Source of the DNA: Lysobacter auxotrophicus
GTDB lineage: Bacteria > Pseudomonadota > Gammaproteobacteria > Xanthomonadales > Xanthomonadaceae
Direction of reading: 5' to 3'
Assembly: GCF_027924565.1 (NCBI RefSeq)
Contig: NZ_AP027041.1
Span: forward strand, 1,240,001 to 1,304,000
DNA length: 64,000 bases
In this document: positions 57,771 to 64,000 of the stretch, in pieces
Position numbering within the stretch: the stretch's first letter is position 1
Layout of the letters: each line of letters begins with the position of its first letter
Notes under the pieces: model-generated
Seen by the model: only the letters and a program-made list of their open reading frames with translations
Told to the model about the DNA's origin: nothing
Databases searched by the model: none
Program-made: the position numbers and the translations under genes

Positions 57771-59135
57771 TCAGCGCACCAGGTTGTTCATGATGTCGTT
57801 GTAGAACGCCAGGCCCATCAGGCCGGCGATCAGCGCCAGGCCCACGTACTGCCCGGCGGCCATCGCTCGCTCGCTGACCGGGCTGCCCTTGACCAGCTCG
57901 ATAAGGTAATACAGCAGGTGACCGCCGTCCAAGATCGGGATCGGCAGCAGGTTCAGGATGCCCAGGCTGAGCGAGAGCATCGCCAGCATCTGCAGGAACC
58001 ACGCGGCGCCGTGCTGGGCCGACATGTTCGCCGCGCGCGCGATGGTGATCGGGCCGGCGACGGTGTTCTGCACCGACACGCGACCGGTGAAGGCGCGGCC
58101 GATCATTGCGAACAATTCGTGCGCCTGGTGGGCGCTTTCGCGGAATGCGGCAGGGATCGCGTCGATGGGGCCGTAACGCAGCACCGCATCCTTTGCCGGT
58201 TCCGGCGGGATCGCCGCCGCCACGCCCAAGCCCCAGTAATCCTGGCCGGTCTGCGCATGCTTCATGCGCGAGGGCGTGATCTCCAGCGCCAGGCGATCGC
58301 CCTTGCGCTCGACTTCGATCATCGCCGGGCCGCCGCGCTGGCCCAGCGTCTGCACGCGCGGGCCGATGTCGTCCCACGCGACGACCGGCTGGCCGTCGAT
58401 CGCGGTGATGCGGTCGCCTTCGGCCAGCACGCCCCACGCCGGCGTGTCCGGCGCGACGCGGCCGACGAGCGGCGGCACCAGCAGGTAGCGCGGCGTCAGG
58501 CCCATCACCTCGACCGCGCGTCGCTCGTCGAACGTGGCGGGAAGATCGGACAGGCGAAGTTCGCGCGTGGCTTCGCTGCCCGAGTCGGTGCGCACGCGCA
58601 CCGTGGTGTCGGCATGGTCGAGCGCGGCGGGGATGAGGGCCATCACCGCTTCGCTCCAGGTCGGCGTCTGGCGATCGCCGACGGCGAGGATCGTGTCGCC
58701 CTGGCGCAGGCCCGCCGAGGCGGCGATGCCGGTGGCGTGGCCGACGACCGGCGCGTAGTCGGCGCGACCGGCGACGAACATCGCCCAGAACAGCGCAACG
58801 CACAGGATCAGGTTCGCGACCGGACCGGCGATGACGATCGCGATGCGCTTCCACACGGACTGGCGGTTGAACGCCTGCGGCAGCAAGGCGTCGGGCACGA
58901 TGGATTCGCGCTCGTCGAGCATCTTGACGTAGCCGCCGAGCGGGATGGCCGCGATCACGTACTCCGTGCCGTCCTTGCCGCGGCGCATCCACAGCGGCTT
59001 GCCGAAGCCGACCGAGAAGCGCAGCACGCGCACGCCGCAGCGTCGCGCGACCCAGTAGTGGCCGAACTCGTGGAACGTGACGAGCACGCCGATCGCGACG
59101 ATCAACCACCAGATGGAGCCGAGGAACTCACTCAT
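57771..59135 (-). CDS. rseP: Site-2 intramembrane protease RseP
   Basis: A 454-residue inner-membrane zinc protease that cleaves the anti-sigma factor RseA in the sigma-E envelope response. HEFGH is in the first helix (VLVTFHEFGHYWVARRCGV). PDZ-like regions lie around residues 115-300. The second metal motif is LNLLPIPILDGGHL, followed by the last helices. Length equals E. coli RseP (450). It sits 42 nt after dxr and 98 nt before bamA. Confidence 0.95.
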   Translation of the reverse strand: MSEFLGSIWWLIVAIGVLVTFHEFGHYWVARRCGVRVLRFSVGFGKPLWMRRGKDGTEYVIAAIPLGGYVKMLDERESIVPDALLPQAFNRQSVWKRIAIVIAGPVANLILCVALFWAMFVAGRADYAPVVGHATGIAASAGLRQGDTILAVGDRQTPTWSEAVMALIPAALDHADTTVRVRTDSGSEATRELRLSDLPATFDERRAVEVMGLTPRYLLVPPLVGRVAPDTPAWGVLAEGDRITAIDGQPVVAWDDIGPRVQTLGQRGGPAMIEVERKGDRLALEITPSRMKHAQTGQDYWGLGVAAAIPPEPAKDAVLRYGPIDAIPAAFRESAHQAHELFAMIGRAFTGRVSVQNTVAGPITIARAANMSAQHGAAWFLQMLAMLSLSLGILNLLPIPILDGGHLLYYLIELVKGSPVSERAMAAGQYVGLALIAGLMGLAFYNDIMNNLVR

Positions 59136-59177
59136 GACGATGCGGGCTCAGGCCATTGGGGATCATGCGCGTCGCGA

Positions 59178-60344
59178 TCATGCGCAGGCGGCGACGGCCT
59201 GTGCGGCGTGGCGTCGTGCCAGTGCATCGGCATCGCGCAAGGCCGCCAGCGACGTCGCCGGGGTGGAGGGGAGCGCGGCGAGGGTGTCCTCGACCAGCGC
59301 GGGTATCGCTAGGAAACCGATGCGGCGCTGAAGAAACGCTGAAACCGCGACTTCGTTGGCGGCGTTCAGCACGGCTGGCGCGGTGCCGCCCGCGCGAAGC
59401 GCCTCGAACGCCAGGCGCAGGCAGGGGAAGGCGTCCAGGTCCGGCGGTTCGAAATCCAGCCGCCCGTGCGCGAGCATGTCGAGCCCGGACACGCCCGATT
59501 CGATGCGTTCCGGCCAACCGAACCCCACCGCGATCGCGGTGCGCATGTCCGGCAGACCCAACTGGGCGAGGGTGGAGCCGTCGACGAATTCCACCAGCGA
59601 GTGCACCAGGCTCTGCGGATGCACCAGCACCTGGATGCGATCGCCGTCCACCCCGAACAGGTGGTGGGCCTCGATGACCTCCAGCCCCTTGTTCATCAGC
59701 GTGGCCGAATCGACCGAAATCTTCGGACCCATCGACCACTTCGGGTGGGCGATGGCCTGCTCGGGCGTGACGTCGCCGAGTTCGTCGCGACGACGGCCGC
59801 GGAACGGACCACCCGACGCGGTGAGCAGGATGCGGCGCAGGCCGGCGTGCGCGTGCGCGTCCGGCAGGCACTGGAAGATCGCGTTGTGCTCGCTGTCCAC
59901 CGGCACGATCGTCGCGCCGCCGGCATGCGCGGCCTGCATCAGCAGTTCGCCGGCGAGCACGAGCGATTCCTTGTTCGCCAGCAGGATGCGCTTGCCCGCG
60001 CGCGCGGCCGCGAGCGTGGACGGCAGGCCTGCCGCGCCGACGATCGCCGCCACGACGGTGTCGCATTCGTCGCTGGCGACGAGCTGCTGCAATGCGTCGT
60101 CCCCGCAATGCGCCTGCGTTTGCAGGCCGGCATCACGCAGGCCATCACGCAGCGTGGCGAAGGCGGTTTCGTCCGCAATGACGGCGTGGGCCGGACGGTG
60201 CGTGCGGCACAGCTCGACCAGCGCCGCGGCGTTGCTGCCGGCGGCGAGCACGGTGGCCTGCAGGCGATCGGGATGGCGGGCGATCACGTCCAGCGCGGAC
60301 GTGCCGATCGAGCCGGTGGCGCCAAGGACGGCGACGCGCCGCAT
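59178..60344 (-). CDS. dxr: 1-deoxy-D-xylulose 5-phosphate reductoisomerase
   Basis: A 388-residue NADPH enzyme, the committed step of the MEP isoprenoid pathway. It starts [21 protein letters not shown] (nucleotide fold). [28 protein letters not shown] (metal-binding Asp and Glu), [53 protein letters not shown] are complete. It lies between cdsA and rseP, a widespread arrangement feeding uppS through FPP. Confidence 0.96.
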   Translation of the reverse strand: MRRVAVLGATGSIGTSALDVIARHPDRLQATVLAAGSNAAALVELCRTHRPAHAVIADETAFATLRDGLRDAGLQTQAHCGDDALQQLVASDECDTVVAAIVGAAGLPSTLAAARAGKRILLANKESLVLAGELLMQAAHAGGATIVPVDSEHNAIFQCLPDAHAHAGLRRILLTASGGPFRGRRRDELGDVTPEQAIAHPKWSMGPKISVDSATLMNKGLEVIEAHHLFGVDGDRIQVLVHPQSLVHSLVEFVDGSTLAQLGLPDMRTAIAVGFGWPERIESGVSGLDMLAHGRLDFEPPDLDAFPCLRLAFEALRAGGTAPAVLNAANEVAVSAFLQRRIGFLAIPALVEDTLAALPSTPATSLAALRDADALARRHAAQAVAACA

Positions 60345-60397
60345 GTCAGTGCACGCTCATCGAAGGATCGCGATCGTCGGGATGGGAGACCATCGGA

Positions 60398-61249
60398 TCA
60401 GAAACCAAAGAACGCCTTGCCGACCGCGAACACCGGCAGCGCGGCGAGCACGCCGTCGATGCGATCGAGGATGCCGCCGTGGCCGGGAATCAGATTGCCC
60501 GAGTCCTTTACGCCGGCATGCCGCTTGAGCAGGCTTTCGAACAGGTCGCCGACGACCGAGAACAGCACGGCGACGAGCGCCACCAGCGCGACGGCCGGCA
60601 GCTGGTTCGGCGATGCGCCCGCGATCAGCGCGAACCCGATGCCGACCACGATGCCGGCGAGGACGCCGCCCATCAGGCCTTCGAGCGTCTTGTTCGGGCT
60701 GATGCGCGGGGCGAGCTTGCGCGGACCGAACAGCTTGCCGCCGAGCTTCCGGCCGGCAAAGTAGGCGCCGCTGTCGGCAGCCCAGACGATCGCCAGCGCG
60801 GTCAGCAGCCAGCGGTGGCCGTTGGGCTGGCTGGCATGGATCCAGGCCAGCGCGCACCACGCCGGAATGACGCTCAGCGCGCCGGCGGCGAGCTTGAACA
60901 CGCGTGCGTAGGTGTCATGGTCGCTGGCGAATTCGTAGCGGCCCAGCCACGCGAGCGCGAGCAGCCACCACACCACGCCGACCACGGAGGCGAGCTGGAA
61001 CAGCACCATGCTGTAGGCCGTCGTCGAACGCGAGGCCCAGACGATGGCGACCATCACCGCGAGATTGGCGACCAGCAGCACCGTGCGGGCGAGGGTGTCC
61101 TCGATCTCCGCCAGGTCGAACCACTCCCACAATCCCGCCAGGAACAGCACCGCCGCCACCGCGACCATCCAGGGCGTAGGCAGCAGCAGGATCGCGGCGA
61201 TCGCGACCGGCGCCATCACCAGCGCGGCGAGCAGGCGGGTTCGTGTCAT
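60398..61249 (-). CDS. cdsA: Phosphatidate cytidylyltransferase
   Basis: A 283-residue integral membrane enzyme making CDP-diacylglycerol for all phospholipids. About eight hydrophobic segments are visible, and the CDS signature is SLLKRHAGVKDSGNLIPGHGGILDRIDGV near the C-terminus. The ATG at 61247-61249 overlaps the uppS stop by four nt (ATGA), so the two are translationally coupled. Confidence 0.95.
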   Translation of the reverse strand: MTRTRLLAALVMAPVAIAAILLLPTPWMVAVAAVLFLAGLWEWFDLAEIEDTLARTVLLVANLAVMVAIVWASRSTTAYSMVLFQLASVVGVVWWLLALAWLGRYEFASDHDTYARVFKLAAGALSVIPAWCALAWIHASQPNGHRWLLTALAIVWAADSGAYFAGRKLGGKLFGPRKLAPRISPNKTLEGLMGGVLAGIVVGIGFALIAGASPNQLPAVALVALVAVLFSVVGDLFESLLKRHAGVKDSGNLIPGHGGILDRIDGVLAALPVFAVGKAFFGF

Positions 61250-62013
61250 TCGGAAATCTCGTTGGTCGGGGCCGGCGCGACCTGCGCGCCGGTGAGGCCG
61301 AAGCGGCGCTGGCGGCCGGAGTAGTCGTCCAGGGCGCGCTGCAGTGTGGCGGCATCCAATTCGGGCCACAACAACTCGGTGAACCACAGCTCGGTGTATG
61401 CCAGCTGCCACAGCAGGAAGTTGCTGATGCGCGTTTCGCCGCCGGTGCGGATGAACAGGTCCGGCGGCGGAAGTTCGGCCAGCGACATGCGCGAGGCGAG
61501 TGCGCGTTCGTCGACCTCGTCCGGGTCCAGGTGGCCGGCGGCCACGTCGCGCGCGAGCGAGCGCGCGGCCTGCGCGATGTCCCAGCGCCCGCCGTAGCTG
61601 GCGGCGATGGTCAGGTGCAGGCGGGTGTTGGCGCGCGTGCGGTCCTCGGCGGAGGACATCTGGCGGCCGATCGCATCGCTGAAGCGCTCGCGCTCGCCGA
61701 TGAAGCGCACGCGCACGCCGCGGCGGTCGAGCTCGTCGACCTCGCGTTCCAGCGCGCCGAGGAACAGCTTCATCAACGCGCCGACTTCGTCTTCGGGACG
61801 GCCCCAGTTCTCGCTGGAAAACGCGAACAGCGTGAGCGCCTCGATGCCGCGTTCGAGGCAGAAGTCGATGCACACGTTGACCGCGCGCGCGCCGGCGCGA
61901 TGGCCGATGGCGCGCGGGCGACGACGACGCTCCGCCCAGCGCCCGTTGCCGTCCATGATGACGGCCAGGTGGCGCGGGGTGCGTGCGTTGGCGGTGGCAG
62001 GTTCGGAGGACAT
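61246..62013 (-). CDS. uppS: Undecaprenyl diphosphate synthase
   Basis: A 255-residue cis-prenyltransferase making the C55 carrier lipid for peptidoglycan and O-antigen. The catalytic Asp is in HLAVIMDGNGRWAERR (Asp21). FAFSSENWGRPEDEV, then RTGGETRISNFLLWQLAYTELWFT and the final acidic WPEL are family motifs. It follows frr by 21 nt. Confidence 0.96.
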   Translation of the reverse strand: MSSEPATANARTPRHLAVIMDGNGRWAERRRRPRAIGHRAGARAVNVCIDFCLERGIEALTLFAFSSENWGRPEDEVGALMKLFLGALEREVDELDRRGVRVRFIGERERFSDAIGRQMSSAEDRTRANTRLHLTIAASYGGRWDIAQAARSLARDVAAGHLDPDEVDERALASRMSLAELPPPDLFIRTGGETRISNFLLWQLAYTELWFTELLWPELDAATLQRALDDYSGRQRRFGLTGAQVAPAPTNEISE

Positions 62014-62034
62014 GGCGCGACGGGGTCTGACCCG

Positions 62035-62592
62035 TCAGACGGCCATGAGTTCCTGTTCCTTCGCCTTGACCACGTCGTCGACGTCCTTGATCGCCGAGTC
62101 GGTGATCTTCTGGATCTCGGTTTCGGCGCGGGCCACGTCGTCCTCGGTGACCTGCTTTTCCTTCAGCAGTTCCTTGACCTGGTGGTTGGCATCGCGACGG
62201 ATGTTGCGGATCGCCACCTTGGCGTTCTCGCTTTCCGAATGCACCAGCTTGGACAGCTCCTTGCGGCGCTCTTCGGTCAGCGCGGGCAGGTTGAGGCGGA
62301 TCACGGTGCCGGCGGTGTTCGGCGTCAGGCCGAGGTCGGAGGCGAGGATCGCCTTCTCGACGGCGCCGACCATCTGCTTCTCCCACGGGGTGATCGTCAG
62401 CGAGCGCGCATCGGAGATGGCGACGGTGGCGACCTGCGAGAGCGGCATGTCGGAACCGTAGTAGTTCACTTTCAGGTGATCGACCAGCGCGGTGGTCGCG
62501 CGCCCGGTGCGGATCTTGATCAGGTCGTGGCGAAACGCTTCGACGCTCTTGGCCATGCGGGTCTGTGCGTCTTTCTTGATGTCGTTGAGCAT
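62035..62592 (-). CDS. frr: Ribosome recycling factor
   Basis: A 185-residue factor that, with EF-G, splits post-termination ribosomes. It starts MLNDIKKDAQTRMAKSVEAF, then RTGRATTALVDHLKVNYYGSDMPLSQVA and PALTEERRKELSKLV...AKVAIRNIRRDANHQVKEL. Length equals E. coli Frr. GGAG precedes the ATG. pyrH usually lies next to frr; here a cation transporter gene is between them. Confidence 0.97.
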   Translation of the reverse strand: MLNDIKKDAQTRMAKSVEAFRHDLIKIRTGRATTALVDHLKVNYYGSDMPLSQVATVAISDARSLTITPWEKQMVGAVEKAILASDLGLTPNTAGTVIRLNLPALTEERRKELSKLVHSESENAKVAIRNIRRDANHQVKELLKEKQVTEDDVARAETEIQKITDSAIKDVDDVVKAKEQELMAV

Positions 62593-62701
62593 CGCCGGCT
62601 CCGGTCCTGTTGCGGTAATCGCGGGATTATATAGGCGGCCGCGCATCCTCGCCCGGGCCAGCGCGGTGGCGGGGCGTGAGCGCGTCGTTCAGGCGGCCGG
62701 T

Positions 62702-63709
62702 TCAGTGGGCGTGATCGTGGTCGCGGTCGTGCGGGTGGGCGTGGGCATGCCCGTGATCGTGGCCATGATCGTGGTCGTGACCGTGCGCGCCGTGCGGGGC
62801 GCGGTCGTGGCGGTCGTGTTCGCACGCGCGGCCCAGCTCGACCTGCAGGGTCGGGTGGTTGATGCCGAAGCGCTGGTCGAGTTCGCGGTTGAGGCGATCG
62901 ATGAAGGCGTCGTGGTCGACGGCGGCATCCGCACCGGCCATCGGGCGGACCAGGTGCGCGGTCATGGCGATCTCGCCCGCGCCCAGCGACCAGATGTGCA
63001 GGTGGTGCACCGCCTGCACGCCCGGCTGCAACGCGAGGAACGCCTGGACATCGGCCTGGCGGATGCTCGGCGGCACCGCGTCCATCGCGGCGTTGAAGGC
63101 ATCGCGCAGCAGGCCGAACGCGCCCACCGCGACGACGACGCTGACCAGCAGAGCGATCGCCGGGTCCAGCCACTCCCAGCCCAGCCACCACATGCCGGCA
63201 CCGGCGATCACCGCGGCCAGCGATACGGCGGCATCGGCGATGAGATGGAGGAACGCGCCACGGCGGTTGAGGTCCTGCTCGTGGCCCTCGCGCACCATCC
63301 ACGCGGCGCCGAGGTTCACCGCGATGCCGATGGCCGCGACGACCATCACCGGAAGCGCGGGGATCTGCGGCGGCGCATTGAAGCGGCGCACCGCTTCCCA
63401 CGCCAGTGCGCCGGAGAAACCCACCAGGAGCACGGAGTTCGCAAGCGGCGAAAGCAGCGTGGCGCGTCGCCAGCCGTAGGTGTGGCGGTCGGTCGGTGCG
63501 CGCCTCGCCAGGACCGCCGCACCCCAGGCCAGGCCCAGGCCGAGCACGTCGCCGAAGTTGTGGAGCGCATCGGACAGCAGCGCCAGCGAGTTGGTGGCGA
63601 AGCCGTAACCCGCCTCGAGCGCGGTGTAGGCGAGGTTGATCAGCGTGACGGCGGCGAAGGCGCGCGTCGAGCTGATGGCGTGGTCGTGGTGGTGGTGTCC
63701 GTGGCCCAT
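62702..63709 (-). CDS. Cation diffusion facilitator (zinc exporter type) with His-rich tails
   Basis: A 335-residue six-helix transporter. The metal site in the second helix is SLALLSDALHNFGDVLG (HxxxD type), and that in the fifth is FLHLIADAAVS (HxxxD). Both ends carry histidine clusters: MGHGHHHHDH at the start and a long HGHDHDHG-type tail at the end, probably zinc or nickel sensors. CDF proteins swap metal for protons across the inner membrane. A C-terminal cytoplasmic ferredoxin-like domain (QAVHHLHIWSLGAGEIAMTAHLV) is present. It reads with the pyrH-frr-uppS series and is likely co-transcribed. Confidence 0.93.
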   Translation of the reverse strand: MGHGHHHHDHAISSTRAFAAVTLINLAYTALEAGYGFATNSLALLSDALHNFGDVLGLGLAWGAAVLARRAPTDRHTYGWRRATLLSPLANSVLLVGFSGALAWEAVRRFNAPPQIPALPVMVVAAIGIAVNLGAAWMVREGHEQDLNRRGAFLHLIADAAVSLAAVIAGAGMWWLGWEWLDPAIALLVSVVVAVGAFGLLRDAFNAAMDAVPPSIRQADVQAFLALQPGVQAVHHLHIWSLGAGEIAMTAHLVRPMAGADAAVDHDAFIDRLNRELDQRFGINHPTLQVELGRACEHDRHDRAPHGAHGHDHDHGHDHGHAHAHPHDRDHDHAH

Positions 63710-63787
63710 GCGCTCAATGGTGGCATGGGCGATGCGGCGGACTCTATTACAGCGCCCCTGGGCTGCGCCCTGTGCTTGTGCTCCCCA

Positions 63788-63909
63788 AGGGTTGCTTCGC
63801 AAACCTCGGGTCCCGCTGCGCGCTCCCATACGCCCATTCGCACCTTCGGTGCGAATTCGCCCCCTGACTTAGGGGCTGAGAGGCGCCAAGCCGGCGGCTG
63901 GCAAGCGCC
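63788..63909. repeat. Cluster of hairpins between pyrH and the CDF gene
   Basis: Four hairpins in about 120 nt: AGGGTTGC/GCAAACCT (63788-63806, one mismatch), ATTCGCACC/GGTGCGAAT (63836-63856, perfect 9 bp), CCCCT/AGGGG (63861-63875) and GGCGC...GCGCC around an inner stem (63882-63909). The first two share a TTC loop. They lie in the 213-nt gap after the pyrH stop and have no T runs. No gene was seen in the gap. Confidence 0.6.
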
Positions 63910-63922
63910 CGGTTGCCTTGAT

Positions 63923-64000
63923 TCAGCCGTTGCGCCCCTGCACCAGCGTGCCGATGTGCTCGCCGCTGAGGATTTTCAACAACTGGCCCGGCTGGCCCAT
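63923..64000 (-). CDS. pyrH: Uridylate kinase, C-terminal fragment cut by window edge
   Basis: Only the last 25 codons lie in the window: ...GQPGQLLKILSGEHIGTLV then QGRNG and a TGA at 63923-63925. The GxLLKxxxGExxGTLV pattern and the position ahead of frr match the end of PyrH, the hexameric UMP kinase. The ATG at the very edge encodes an internal Met, not the start. Confidence 0.75.
   Translation of the reverse strand: MGQPGQLLKILSGEHIGTLVQGRNG

Noticed and set aside
62702-62850. Repetitive CAT/GTG-rich DNA as a tandem DNA repeat element
   Set aside because: It encodes the His-rich tail of the CDF protein; the periodicity is explained by HDHGH coding.
63636-63872. Small plus-strand open frame at the CDF-pyrH junction
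   Set aside because: It mostly overlaps the CDF N-terminus and the hairpin cluster, has no Shine-Dalgarno, and its Trp-rich peptide is the complement of the His codons.

Overview
The window is a GC-rich chromosome segment. Gene order and protein character fit the Xanthomonadaceae (Lysobacteraceae), with a Lysobacter- or Luteimonas-like organism most likely. This is inferred from familiar synteny and from sequence feel, not from a search. No rRNA, tRNA, CRISPR array, transposase or prophage gene was recognised. The regulatory calls are pattern-based only.

Layout. (1) 1-9805: mostly minus-strand single genes. They are a lipoprotein cut by the window edge, a DUF885 peptidase-like protein, a queuosine-precursor transporter, a DUF502 membrane protein, a Ser/Thr kinase fused to a sulfatase-modifying-factor-like domain, a DUF4442 thioesterase-like protein, a CnoX-type thioredoxin, a DUF998-like membrane protein (plus strand) and a secreted amidohydrolase. 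(2) 9986-33847: a conserved plus-strand backbone leuS-lptE-holA-nadD-rsfS / rlmH / maf-rng-yhdP-tldD / pmbA, with yjgA (darP) on the minus strand. Two minus-strand insertions break it: a Tat-exported PhoX/DUF839 gene with an in-frame TGA between rsfS and rlmH, and an envelope block between rlmH and maf (a large autotransporter, a frameshifted TonB-like gene, a 64-residue disordered protein and a SIMPL-domain protein). (3) 33953-38281: DUF4870 protein, xseB-ispA, tilS and an old-yellow-enzyme family reductase. (4) 38402-64000: the minus-strand envelope and translation cluster pyrH (C-terminus only), CDF transporter, frr, uppS, cdsA, dxr, rseP, bamA, lpxD, fabZ, lpxA, lpxB, rnhB, then dnaE and accA. 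It is interrupted between rnhB and dnaE by two DUF1232 paralogues, a winged-helix/TPR regulator and a lipoprotein. A plus-strand GH31 alpha-glucosidase separates dnaE from accA.

How the genes work together. The right-hand cluster supplies outer-membrane assembly: lipid A (lpxA, lpxB, lpxD), hydroxyacyl chains (fabZ), phospholipid precursor (cdsA), carrier lipid (uppS, fed by dxr and the distant ispA), OMP insertion (bamA) and envelope-stress proteolysis (rseP). LptE and YhdP in the left half add LPS and phospholipid transport. RsfS, RlmH, RNase G, DarP, Frr and TilS serve ribosome and tRNA function.

The most distinctive non-coding signal is a family of nine long palindromes of roughly 68-86 bp, built from arms reading TTGTAGCCCGGGTAAGCG and its complement. 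All are intergenic and five lie between convergent genes. A second, REP-like GTCATCCC family and a third C-rich hairpin family share the same kind of gap. Accessory genes tend to run against the backbone strand, and most of the plus/minus junctions this creates carry these repeats.
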